This document shows, in pieces, positions 1-8,786 of a stretch of 64,000 nucleotides of DNA. The translations under genes and the position numbers were made by a program. Under the pieces are notes generated by a model. That model made no database searches, was not told the origin of the DNA, and was given only the letters and a program-made list of their open reading frames with translations. The number at the start of each line of letters is the position of its first letter. Position 1 is the first letter of the stretch. The DNA comes from AR5 sp041497115 (GTDB lineage Bacteria > Methylomirabilota > Methylomirabilia > Rokubacteriales > CSP1-6): positions 5,672 through 69,671 of the forward strand of contig JBGQFW010000010.1 in the NCBI GenBank assembly GCA_041497115.1, in the 5' to 3' direction.

Positions 1-786
1 CCGGTACGCGATCTCCTCGAGGCAGGCCACCATCAGCCCCTGCCGCGTCTCGATCGTCTGGATGAAGGTGGACGCCTGCAGCAGCGCCTCGTGGGTGCCG
101 GTGTCGAGCCACGCCACGCCGCGGCCGAGCCGCTCGACGGCGAGCCGGCCCTCGCGCAGATAGGCGGCGTTCACGTCGGTGATCTCGAGCTCGCCCCGGG
201 CGGAGGGCGTCAGGCCGGCGGCGATCTCCACCACGCCGGCGTCGTAGAAGTAGAGTCCCGTCACCGCCCACGGCGAGCGGGGGCGCGCCGGCTTCTCCTC
301 GATGGCGACGGCGCGCCCGGCCGCGTCGAACTCGACCACGCCGTAGCGCTCGGGATCACGCACCCAGTAGGCGAAGATCGTGCCCCCCTCGCGCCGCTCG
401 GCCGCGCGGCGCAGCGACTCGGGCAGGCCGTGGCCGTAGAAGACATTGTCGCCGAGCGCCAGCGCGACGGGCGCCGACCCGATGAACGCGCGGCCGATGA
501 CGAACGCCTCCGCGATGCCCCGCGGCTCGGCCTGTACTGCGTAGTGGATCGCGAGGCCGAGCTGGCCGCCGTCGCCGAGCAGCCGCTGGAACGCCACCTG
601 GTCGCGCGCCGTCGTGATCACGAGAATCTCGCGGATCCCCGCCAGCATCAGCGTGGACAGCGGATAGTAGACCATCGGCTTGTTGTAGATCGGCACGAGC
701 TGCTTGGAGACCGCGAGCGTCAACGGATAGAGGCGCGTGCCGGAGCCCCCGGCGAGAACGATGCCCTTGCGCGCGAGGCTGCTCAT
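1..786 (-). CDS. rmlA: Glucose-1-phosphate thymidylyltransferase (3' end cut by window edge)
   Basis: Transfers dTMP from dTTP to glucose-1-phosphate, the first step of dTDP-rhamnose and related sugar synthesis in the cytoplasm. The N-terminus reads MSSLARKGIVLAGGSGTRLY, carrying the nucleotidyltransferase signature GGSGTRLYPLT, then KPMVYYPLS, ALGDNVFYGHG and an EKP motif after AIE, all typical of the RmlA family. About 262 residues are visible of a usual 290-300, so only the C-terminus is missing. The ATG at 786 is chosen because the signature begins at residue 8. A TATACT box lies 11 bases upstream (798-803, minus strand), so the 5' leader may be only a few bases. It diverges from the rhodanese-MoeB gene with 46 bp between the start codons. 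Confidence 0.93.
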   Translation of the reverse strand, partial: MSSLARKGIVLAGGSGTRLYPLTLAVSKQLVPIYNKPMVYYPLSTLMLAGIREILVITTARDQVAFQRLLGDGGQLGLAIHYAVQAEPRGIAEAFVIGRAFIGSAPVALALGDNVFYGHGLPESLRRAAERREGGTIFAYWVRDPERYGVVEFDAAGRAVAIEEKPARPRSPWAVTGLYFYDAGVVEIAAGLTPSARGELEITDVNAAYLREGRLAVERLGRGVAWLDTGTHEALLQASTFIQTIETRQGLMVACLEEIAYR

Positions 787-832
787 CGCGTTTCGGGAGT
801 ATAACATCGGGAATGGGGGTAAACTCAGCGCC

Positions 833-2050
833 ATGAAAACGCTGAAGGAAATGCTGGCAGAGGCCCGCCAGATCGTCCCCGAGGAGGGACCGGCGGAGCT
901 GCAGCGCCGCCTGGCGTCGGGCGAGCCCCTTGCCGTCATCGACGTGCGCGATCCCGACGAGTTCCGCGACGGCCACCTCGAGGCGGCCGCGAACATCAGC
1001 CGCGGGTTCCTCGAGTTCCGCATCGCCTCGGCGGTCGCCGACCAGACGACGCCGGTCGTCCTCTACTGCCAGACCGGGCTGCGCTCGATGCTGGCCGCCC
1101 GGGCGCTCAAAGAGCTCGGCTACCAGCACGTCATCAACCTGCAGGGCGGCTACCAGAAGTGGGTGCAGTCGGGGCTGCCCACCGTGCGCGACCAGGCCAT
1201 GACCCCCGACCAGATCCAGCGCTACAGCCGCCACTTCCTGCTCGCCCCGGTGGGCGACAAGGGCCAGCGCCGGCTCCTTCGCAGTCGGGTGCTCCTGATC
1301 GGGGCCGGCGGCCTCGGCTCGCCGACCGCGCTCTATCTCGCGGCGGCCGGCGTGGGCACGATCGGGCTGATGGACGGTGATGTGGTCGACATCACGAATC
1401 TGCAGCGGCAGATCCTCCACACCACCGCGGACATCGGCAAGCCCAAGGTCGAGTCGGGGACGCGGGCGCTCAAGGCGCTGAACCCCGACGTCAACGTGAT
1501 CCCGCTGCCCATGCGCATCACGGTGGACAACGTGATGGACGTCATCAAGGACTACGATCTCGTCGTCGACGGCTCCGACAACTTCGAGACGCGCTACCTG
1601 ATGAACGACGCCTGCTACCTCGCGGGCAAGACGAACATCCACGGCTCGATCTTCCAGTTCGAGGGGATGGCGACGGTGTTCGCGCCCAACGAGGGGCCGT
1701 GCTATCGGTGTCTGTATCCGACGCCGCCGCCGCCGGGGCTGGTGCCCTCCTGAAGCGAGGCCGGCGTCCTGGGCGTGCTCCCAGGAGTGATCGGGCTGGT
1801 GCAGGCGACCGAGGCGGTCAAGCTCATGCTCGGCATCGGCGAGCCGCTGATCGGCCGGCTGCTGACCTACGACGCGCTCGGCATGCGCTTCCGCGAGGTC
1901 CGGCTGCGGCGCGATCCCAACTGTCCGCTGTGCGGCGGCGCCCCAACGATCAGGGACCTGTCGATCCATCGCGAGGGGTCGGCCGCGTGCGCGATCGCGC
2001 CGGGCGGCCAGGGCGAGGCGGTCGGCGCCCCGGCGCGGGCCGGAGGCTAG
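833..2050 (+). CDS. moeB: Rhodanese-MoeB/ThiF fusion, probable selenoprotein (UGA at codon 307)
   Basis: E1-like adenylyltransferase that activates the C-terminus of a sulfur-carrier protein (MoaD/ThiS type), fused to a sulfurtransferase. Residues 1-118 are a rhodanese domain with active loop YCQTGLRS (Cys79). Residues 123-405 are the ThiF/MoeB fold: GAGGLGS nucleotide loop (157-163), NLQRQ (189-193) and zinc pairs C290/C293 and C364/C367. Codon 307 is TGA, at the place where relatives read PSC(A/S)EAGVLG. The frame then continues open without any shift through GVLGVLPGVIG to the TAG at 2048, giving 405 residues. A hairpin 14 bases after the TGA fits a bacterial SECIS. If UGA were read as stop, the product would lose the catalytic residue and half of its zinc site. 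TAAACT at 820-825, seven bases before the ATG, suggests a leaderless mRNA. The rhodanese lies N-terminal, the reverse of MOCS3/MoeZ. A Cys-to-stop mutation or base error is the alternative. Confidence 0.82.
1751..1753 (+). other. In-frame UGA, putative selenocysteine codon
   Basis: The TGA lies in frame with the ATG at 833 and replaces the conserved E1-type Cys codon (context PS-UGA-SEAGVLG). TGA differs from the Cys codons TGC and TGT by one base. The downstream reading frame keeps full family similarity, including the second CxxC zinc pair. Confidence 0.78.
1767..1786 (+). promoter_or_regulatory. SECIS-like hairpin downstream of the UGA
   Basis: A perfect 7-bp stem, TCCTGGG (1767-1773) with CCCAGGA (1780-1786), closes a six-base loop CGTGCT (1774-1779). 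The loop starts 20 bases after the UGA and has G then U at its second and third positions. Bacterial SECIS elements recognised by SelB lie inside the coding sequence just after UGA and carry a G near the start of the apical loop, so position and loop both fit. No bulged U like that of E. coli fdhF is evident. Confidence 0.68.
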
Positions 2051-2070
2051 TCGCCACGCCCTCCGTCCTG

Positions 2071-3003
2071 ATGTGGCTCGACGAGCCCGGCGACTACCTG
2101 CGCGCCGCCCAGGCGGCCGGGCTCGCGTCGTCCGTCGAGCTCGTCACCACGCCGCTGAAGGCGGACCCGCCCGACGACCTGCTCGCGCGCGCCGACGCGC
2201 TGCTGGCGTGGCGGCCGCCCGCGCGGCTGGCCGCCCGCGCACCGCGCCTGGCCTGGATCCAGTCGCTCACCGGCGGCTGCGAGCAATGGCTCACCGCCGA
2301 CCTGCCGGCGCGCGCCGTGCTCACCTGCGCGCGGGGCACCCATCGCGTGCAGATGTCCGAGCACATCCTGGCCGCGCTGTTCCTGTGCGCGAAGGATCTC
2401 CCCGCCATCGTGCTGGACCAGGCGGAGCGCCGCTGGCGCCGTCGCGTCAATCCCACGCTGGCCGGCGCCACGCTGGGCATCCTCGGGCTGGGCGCCATCG
2501 GCGCCGAGGTCGCGCGGCTGGCCGCGCTGCTCGGCATGCGCGTGACCGGCACCAAGCGCGACGTCACGCCGGTCGCCGGCGTCGAGCGCGTGTATCCGCC
2601 CGCCGAGACCGGCCGCGTGCTGGCCGAGGCCGACTACCTGCTGCTGCTCCTGCCCTCGACGGACGACACGCGCGGGATCCTCGGCAAGGCCGCGCTCGGC
2701 CGCATGAAGCCCGGCGCGTTCGTGCTCAACTTCGGCCGCGGCGACCTGGTCGTGGACGACGATCTCGTGACGGCGGTGCGCGAGCGCCGCATCGCCGGCG
2801 CGGTGCTCGACGTGTTCACCGCCGAGCCGCTGCCCGGCGAGCACCCGTTCTGGACGACGCCGGGCATCGTCGTGCTGCCGCACGTCGGCGGCCTGCACCC
2901 CCGCCGCGACATGCTGGTGGCCGAGCTCTGGCAGGACAACCTCGCCCGCTTCCTCGCCGGCCGCCCGCTGCTGCAGGTCGTGGACCGCGCCCGCGGCTAC
3001 TAG
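2071..3003 (+). CDS. D-2-hydroxyacid dehydrogenase
   Basis: NAD(P)-dependent dehydrogenase of the D-isomer-specific 2-hydroxyacid family, likely reducing or oxidising a 2-keto/2-hydroxy acid in the cytoplasm. The Rossmann motif GLGAIG lies near residue 137. The catalytic set is visible: Arg in LNFGRGDLV, Glu in FTAEPLPGEHPFW and His in LPHVGGLHP. At 310 residues it matches the family. The ATG at 2071 is the first good start after the moeB-like stop, 20 bases upstream, and the two may be cotranscribed. The next gene starts one base after its stop. The substrate cannot be told from sequence; GhrA/PGDH-type enzymes are the closest in layout. Confidence 0.85.
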   Translation: MWLDEPGDYLRAAQAAGLASSVELVTTPLKADPPDDLLARADALLAWRPPARLAARAPRLAWIQSLTGGCEQWLTADLPARAVLTCARGTHRVQMSEHILAALFLCAKDLPAIVLDQAERRWRRRVNPTLAGATLGILGLGAIGAEVARLAALLGMRVTGTKRDVTPVAGVERVYPPAETGRVLAEADYLLLLLPSTDDTRGILGKAALGRMKPGAFVLNFGRGDLVVDDDLVTAVRERRIAGAVLDVFTAEPLPGEHPFWTTPGIVVLPHVGGLHPRRDMLVAELWQDNLARFLAGRPLLQVVDRARGY

Positions 3004-3004
3004 C

Positions 3005-3769
3005 GTGGCCCGCGCCGTCGCCGCCGCCGCGCTGGCGTGGACGCTGGCGGTCGCGCTGCCGGCCGCGGCCGACGAGCTCATCGTGCTCTGCCCCCGCGGC
3101 GTGCAGACGCCGCTGGCCGCCGTCGCCGAGCGCTTCCGGACGGAGACCGGTCATCGCGTGCGCTTCGTGTACGGCACCGCCGGCGGCCTCGCCCGGCGCG
3201 CGGCGGCGCTGGAGCCGGCCGACGTGATCGTGACCGGCGCGCGGAGTCTCGACGACCTGATCGCGCGCGGCGTCGCCGCCGGCGACACGCGCGTGGCGGT
3301 CGGCACGGTCGGCGTCGGGATCGCGGTGCGGGCGGGCACGCCGCTGCCCGACGTCTCCACGCCCGAGGCGCTGCGGCGGACGCTGCTGGCGGCGGCATCC
3401 ATCGGCTATGCGGACCCGGCGCGCGGCGGCCAGGGCGGCATCCACTTCGCGGCTGTCGTGGAGCGGCTCGACCTCACCGAGACGCTGGGCCCACGCACCC
3501 GGCTGTTCGCCGAGGGGTTGCAGGGGCTCGAGCGGGCGGCGGCCGGTGAGGTGGCGCTGGCGGTCGCGCCGATCAGCGAGATCCTGCCGGTGCCGGGGCT
3601 GGCGCTGGCCGGCCCGCTGCCGCCGCCGCTGCAGGCGCGGCTGGCTTACGCCGCCGCGCTGCTGGCGCGGTCGGGCGCGCCCGACGCCGGCCGGGCGCTG
3701 CTGGCCTTCCTGGCCGGGCCGGCCACGCGGGACATTCTCGCGCGCGGCGGGTTGGAGCCGGGCGGCTGA
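3005..3769 (+). CDS. ModA-like periplasmic substrate-binding protein
   Basis: Exported binding protein of the molybdate/sulfate (ModA, type 2 periplasmic) class. A short signal peptide (residues 1-22, ending AAADE) is followed by ELIVLCPRGVQTPLAAVAERF, the usual ModA opening of strand plus helix, and later by ADVIVTGARSLDDLIARG. It has 254 residues, as expected. It starts with GTG one base after the preceding stop, so it is likely translated with the dehydrogenase. No ModB or ModC lies beside it, so the ligand is uncertain. Many ModA-like proteins in this type of genome are stand-alone binding proteins for other anions or small acids. Confidence 0.75.
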   Translation: MARAVAAAALAWTLAVALPAAADELIVLCPRGVQTPLAAVAERFRTETGHRVRFVYGTAGGLARRAAALEPADVIVTGARSLDDLIARGVAAGDTRVAVGTVGVGIAVRAGTPLPDVSTPEALRRTLLAAASIGYADPARGGQGGIHFAAVVERLDLTETLGPRTRLFAEGLQGLERAAAGEVALAVAPISEILPVPGLALAGPLPPPLQARLAYAAALLARSGAPDAGRALLAFLAGPATRDILARGGLEPGG

Positions 3770-3775
3770 GCCCGA

Positions 3776-3838
3776 TCACCCCGACATCGAGAACAGCACG
3801 GCCGCGACCAGCAGGAGCCACCAGCGAAGGTTGGCCAT
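3776..3838 (-). CDS. Possible 20-residue single-membrane-helix peptide
   Basis: A short reading frame starts with ATG at 3838 and ends at the TGA complement at 3776. It would give a basic start (MANLR), then a hydrophobic stretch (WWLLLVAAVLF) long enough to cross a membrane. It lies in the 197-bp space between two plus-strand genes. No clear ribosome-binding site is visible, and a chance origin is quite possible. Confidence 0.22.
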   Translation of the reverse strand: MANLRWWLLLVAAVLFSMSG

Positions 3839-3954
3839 GACGACGTGGGATTTGCAAGCCGAGGACCAGCCGGCGGCGCGTCGCAACCCGTTGCGATGAT
3901 GGACCCCTCGCAGCCTCGGCCGGGGCCCGGACTGTCGGCGGCCCGACGGTGCGG

Positions 3955-3966
3955 TACAGTCCAGCC
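3955..3966 (+). promoter_or_regulatory. -10-like box TACAGT just before the PPOX start
   Basis: TACAGT (3955-3960) is separated by six bases from the ATG at 3967. This spacing puts the transcription start at or within a base or two of the start codon, so the message is probably leaderless. The same arrangement recurs at several other genes in the window. Confidence 0.45.
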
Positions 3967-4467
3967 ATGACACCCGTCGTCGGGGGGACGCTCTCCCCCG
4001 CCCTCGTGGAGCGGCTGAGCCAGCGCGATCTGCCGCAGCGCCTGGGCGTGGGGCTGCCGTTCGTCACGGTGGACGCCGAGGGGCGGCCTCATCCCATGCT
4101 GGTCTCGTATCTAGAGCTGCGGGCGTATGACGCGCGCACGGTGGGGCTCGTGATCCAGGCGCGCAGCGCGAGCGCGCGCAACCTGGCCGAGCGCGGCGCG
4201 GGCACGCTGATCCTCGTCGAGCCCGACGTGATCGTCTACGTGAAGCTGCGCGCGCTGGACGGCCCGCTGCCGGTCGACGGGGGCGAACCGCTCGGCCTCG
4301 GCTTCTTCCTGCTGGAGGTGGTGGAGACGCGCGAGGACACCGCCGCCGACTGGGAGGCCGGCATGCGCATCACCGGGCCGATCCGCTATGCGCCGGCGCC
4401 GACGCTGGGCGAGCCGTGGGCGCGCGCGACGCTGGCCGCCCTGGCGGCGCCGCGCGCGCGGGCCTGA
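3967..4467 (+). CDS. Pyridoxamine 5'-phosphate oxidase-like FMN-binding split-barrel protein
   Basis: Small cytoplasmic flavin-binding-fold protein of 166 residues. The segment VGLPFVTVDAEGRPHPMLVSYLEL, in pieces (FVTVD, GRPHPMLVS), is the usual first two strands of the PNPOx-like split barrel, and QARSASARNLAERG resembles its phosphate-contacting helix. Family members reduce or bind FMN or F420, or act as general stress proteins; the exact substrate is not deducible. The ATG at 3967 is preferred over a GTG at 3949 because a TACAGT box sits six bases before it. It converges on the HtrA gene with six bases between the stops. Confidence 0.65.
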   Translation: MTPVVGGTLSPALVERLSQRDLPQRLGVGLPFVTVDAEGRPHPMLVSYLELRAYDARTVGLVIQARSASARNLAERGAGTLILVEPDVIVYVKLRALDGPLPVDGGEPLGLGFFLLEVVETREDTAADWEAGMRITGPIRYAPAPTLGEPWARATLAALAAPRARA

Positions 4468-4473
4468 CGCGGG

Positions 4474-5559
<1,086 letters not shown>

Positions 5560-5619
5560 GTCGAACCTCCTTGGGGCGAACGCGGAATCCAGTATAGCGC
5601 GGCGCCCCGCGGGCAGCGG

Positions 5620-6141
5620 TCAGCGGCTGACCTCGCGCACGAGGTGGCCGAGCTCGGGCAGCAGCAGCCGCTCGAGCGCCAGCCGGCAGGCGTTGGGCGA
5701 CCCCGGCAGCGAGACGACGATGCGGCGGGCGTGCACGCCCATCTGCGCGCGCGACAGCATCGCCGCCGCGCCGACTTCCTGGTAGGACAGCACGCGGAAC
5801 AGCTCGCCGAAGCCGGGCAGCCGCTTGTCGAGCAGCGCGGTCACCGCCTCGTAGGTGGAGTCGCGCGAGGTGATGCCGGTGCCGCCGGTGAGGAGGACGA
5901 TCTGCACGCGGGCGTCGGCACACGCCTCGCGCACCACGCGAGTGACGTCGGCGGGCTCGTCGCGGACGATCGCCGAGCCGACGACGACGTGGCCGGCGCC
6001 GGTCAGGAGCTCGCGCACGAGGGCGCCGCTGGTGTCCGTCTCCGCCGTCTTCGTGTCCGACACGGTCAGCACGAAGCACCCGATCGCCGTCGGCGCCGTC
6101 TTGCGATGCTCGTCGGGCGTGGAGGGCAGCGGCCGGCTCAC
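5620..6141 (-). CDS. moaB: Molybdenum cofactor biosynthesis protein MoaB/MogA family
   Basis: Binds molybdopterin and takes part in its adenylylation before metal insertion (MogA-type activity). The 173-residue product has the family core FVLTVSDTKTAETDTSG, the molybdopterin-binding loop LLTGGTGITSRD and LPGSPNACRLALE near the C-terminus. The start is GTG at 6141, which overlaps the glcF stop in a GTGA, with GGAGG nine bases upstream inside glcF. It is therefore the last gene of the glcD-glcE-glcF unit, an odd partner since glycolate oxidase uses no molybdenum. The MoeB-like selenoprotein 4 kb away belongs to the same broad pathway. Confidence 0.9.
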   Translation of the reverse strand: MSRPLPSTPDEHRKTAPTAIGCFVLTVSDTKTAETDTSGALVRELLTGAGHVVVGSAIVRDEPADVTRVVREACADARVQIVLLTGGTGITSRDSTYEAVTALLDKRLPGFGELFRVLSYQEVGAAAMLSRAQMGVHARRIVVSLPGSPNACRLALERLLLPELGHLVREVSR

Positions 6142-7460
6142 GACGACGGACCTCCGCCGGCGCGATCGAGGATCTCCACGAGGTGCAGCACCGGCAGATC
6201 GAGGCCGCGCGCGCGCAGCCCGGTCTGGATCTGCAAGATGCAGCCGGGGTTGGCGGTGACGACCGCCTCCGCCCGGGTGGACTCGACGTTGGCGATCTTG
6301 CGGCGCAGCAGGCGGTCGGCCATCTCCGGCTGCGTGAGGTTGTAGATGCCGGCCGAGCCGCAGCACCAGTCGGCCTCCGGCAGGTCCACGAGGCGCAGGC
6401 CGGGGATCTGGGCGAGGAGGTCGCGCGGCTGGCGGCGGATCTTCTGCCCGTGCACGACGTGGCAGGGATCGTGATAGGTGACGGTCAGCGGCACCGGCGC
6501 CAGCGGCCCCCGCAGCGGCGCCCGCGCCAGGAACTCGGCGATGTCCTGCACGGTCCGCGCGAAGCGCGCGGCCCGCTCGCCCCAGCCCGGCACGCCGGCC
6601 AGGAGCGCGCCATACGCCTTCATGTGGGCGCCGCACCCCGACGTGTTGACGATCACCGCCTCGGCGCCGGCCGCCTCGAACGTCTCGATCGTCCGCCTGG
6701 CCATCTCGAGCGCGCGCGCGTGGTCGCCGCCGTGCGCGTTGAGGGCGCCGCAGCACCCCTGGCCGGGCGGCGCCAGTACGTCGCAGCCGTTGCGCGCCAG
6801 CACGCGCGCCGTCGCGCGGTTGTGCGCGCCGAACACGACCGACTGCACGCAGCCGGTCAGCAGCGCCACGCGCGCGCGGCGGGGAGCGGCGGCGGGCGTG
6901 AGCGACGGCAGCGGCGCGCGCTCGCGGGCGGCGGGCAGCCGCGGCAGCAGCGCCTCCCACGCCGGCAGCGTGCCCGGCAACAGGCGGGCGACACCGGTCG
7001 CGCGCACCAGCGCCTGCAGACCGCTCGCCTGGTAGAGACGCAGCCCGGCGGCGGCGGCGCGCAGGACGCGCGGACGGCCCAGCAACAGCCCGAAGTTGAG
7101 CCAGCGGAAGACGCGCCGTCCGACACCGCCCGGCCGCTGGCGCTCGATCTCGGCCTTGGCGGCCTCGATGAGGCGCCCGTAGGGGACGCCGGAGGGGCAC
7201 GCCGTCTCGCACGCCCGGCAGTCGAGGCAGAGCGAGAGATGCGCGACCGTCGGCGCAGTGAGGCCGATGCGCCCCTCGGCGAGCGACTTGATGAGGAAGA
7301 TGCGCCCGCGCGGCGAGTCCATCTCGGTGCCGAGCTCGGCGAACGTCGGGCACGACGCCAGGCACAGGCCGCAGTGCACGCACTGGTTCACGCCCTCGAC
7401 GCTGAGCCCGTGCAGCGCCAGCGCCGGCGGCGGCGGCGTCTCGGACGTCGCGGGGGCCAT
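6138..7460 (-). CDS. glcF: Glycolate oxidase iron-sulfur subunit
   Basis: Electron-transfer subunit of the GlcDEF glycolate (or D-lactate) dehydrogenase at the inner face of the membrane. Two 4Fe-4S clusters are marked by CVHCGLCLASCP (from about residue 27) and CLDCRACETACP. Two CCG domains follow, with GQGCCGALNAHGG and ADWCCGSAGIYN, the redox-active cysteine motifs of this family. It has 440 residues, slightly above E. coli GlcF. The ATG at 7460 lies eight bases downstream of the glcE stop, and its own stop overlaps moaB. Similar subunits occur in glycerol-3-phosphate dehydrogenase (GlpC), but the GlcD/GlcE neighbours decide the call. Confidence 0.93.
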   Translation of the reverse strand: MAPATSETPPPPALALHGLSVEGVNQCVHCGLCLASCPTFAELGTEMDSPRGRIFLIKSLAEGRIGLTAPTVAHLSLCLDCRACETACPSGVPYGRLIEAAKAEIERQRPGGVGRRVFRWLNFGLLLGRPRVLRAAAAGLRLYQASGLQALVRATGVARLLPGTLPAWEALLPRLPAARERAPLPSLTPAAAPRRARVALLTGCVQSVVFGAHNRATARVLARNGCDVLAPPGQGCCGALNAHGGDHARALEMARRTIETFEAAGAEAVIVNTSGCGAHMKAYGALLAGVPGWGERAARFARTVQDIAEFLARAPLRGPLAPVPLTVTYHDPCHVVHGQKIRRQPRDLLAQIPGLRLVDLPEADWCCGSAGIYNLTQPEMADRLLRRKIANVESTRAEAVVTANPGCILQIQTGLRARGLDLPVLHLVEILDRAGGGPSS

Positions 7461-7468
7461 GGTCTCCG

Positions 7469-8770
7469 TCAGATCCCGGCCACGAAGCGGCCGGGGTTGA
7501 GCACGTTGTTGGGATCGAGCTGCGCCTTGATGCGCTGCATGATACGACCGGCGGGACCGGCGTCGTCCCACACCGGGACCTGCGACTTCACCGCCAGCGG
7601 CGCCCACGCCAGCGTCGAGTGACCGCCACCGGCACGCGCGAGCTCCCGCCACTCGGTCAGCACCGCCGCCACCGTGGCCGCCTCGCGGCCGCTCGTCAGC
7701 GCGCCGGTGACGGCGCCGACGCCGGCGTGAGCGGTCCACGCGCTGGCCAGGCCGTGCCGGCGCGCGGTCGCCGCGCCGCGCTCCATGGTCTCCGCCGCCA
7801 GCGTCGGCAGCACGCCGAAGGTCATGACCGCCGCCGGCGACGGGAAGGCGTCGCGCGCCAGCGCGGCCAGTCGCGGCCACGCCGCCGCCGCCAGCGTCGT
7901 CGGCGCGCCGCCGCCGAGCGGCGCCACCAGGCCGGCCAGCTCGCCCATCTGCGCCTCCACCTGCTCGCGCAGGCCGTCGAAGCCGACGACGAGACTGACC
8001 GGGCCCAGCCCGAGCGCGGCGCCGGCGGTGGCGTCCACGATCTCCACCGCGTTGGGGATCAGCTCGCCGCCCAGGAGCGCGCGCACGGCGGCGCCGCACG
8101 CCTCGAGCCGGTCGAAGGTCACCGCCACCAGCCGCTCCTCGTCGGGCCGCGGCCGCAGCTTGAACGTCGCCTCCACCACGATGCCGAGCGTGCCGTAGGC
8201 GCCGACGAAGAGCTTGGGCAGGTCGTAGCCCGCCACGTTCTTCACGACCTTGCCGCCGCCGTGCACGACGGCGCCGTCGGCGGTGACCACGGTCACGCCG
8301 ATCAGGAGGTCGCGCACGGTGCCGTAGAGATGGCGCCGGGGCCCCGAGGCGTTGGCGGCGATGACACCGCCCAGCGTGGCGCGCGCGGCGTCGGGCGGGT
8401 CGAGCGACAGCCACTGCCCGCGCGCGGCGAGCGCCGCCTGCAGCGCCTCGAGCGTCATGCCGGCCTCGGCGGTGACGGTGAGGTCGCCGGGCTCGTGCTC
8501 GAGGAGCCGGCTCAGGCGCGTGAGGCCGAGCACCATGCCGGCGCGCGCGGGCGGGGCGCCGACGGCGGCGGCGGTGCCGCCGCCCCACGGCGTGATCGGC
8601 AGCCCGGCAGCGGCCGCCTGCCGGACGACCGTCGCCACCTCGTCCACCGAGCCGGGGAACACGGCGACGTCGGGCGTGCGCCCCTCGACGACGAAGGGCG
8701 ACAGCTCGACACCGGTGAGGACGTTCGGGGCGCCGAGCGTGGCCCGAAGCGTGTCGAGCAGCGCCTCCAC
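7469..8770 (-). CDS. glcE: Glycolate oxidase FAD-binding subunit GlcE
   Basis: FAD_binding_4-type subunit of glycolate oxidase. The FAD motif region PITPWGGGTAAAVG lies near residue 60, followed by ATLGGVIAANASGP and KNVAGYDLPKLFVG, and the C-terminal LDPNNVLNPGRF motif shared by GlcD and GlcE. At 433 residues it is longer than E. coli GlcE (350). The start is GTG at 8770, inside the end of glcD (stop at 8787), giving an 18-base overlap. An ATG-free N-terminus makes the exact start uncertain by a few codons. Confidence 0.9.
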   Translation of the reverse strand: MEALLDTLRATLGAPNVLTGVELSPFVVEGRTPDVAVFPGSVDEVATVVRQAAAAGLPITPWGGGTAAAVGAPPARAGMVLGLTRLSRLLEHEPGDLTVTAEAGMTLEALQAALAARGQWLSLDPPDAARATLGGVIAANASGPRRHLYGTVRDLLIGVTVVTADGAVVHGGGKVVKNVAGYDLPKLFVGAYGTLGIVVEATFKLRPRPDEERLVAVTFDRLEACGAAVRALLGGELIPNAVEIVDATAGAALGLGPVSLVVGFDGLREQVEAQMGELAGLVAPLGGGAPTTLAAAAWPRLAALARDAFPSPAAVMTFGVLPTLAAETMERGAATARRHGLASAWTAHAGVGAVTGALTSGREAATVAAVLTEWRELARAGGGHSTLAWAPLAVKSQVPVWDDAGPAGRIMQRIKAQLDPNNVLNPGRFVAGI

Positions 8771-8786
8771 GACGTGCCGCCCGCGC

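Noticed and set aside
1754..2050. A frameshift or nonsense pseudogene reading of the moeB-like gene
   Set aside because: The frame does not change across the TGA, only the conserved Cys codon is affected, no other lesion is present, and a hairpin of the right kind follows at the right distance. Selenocysteine explains all of this better.
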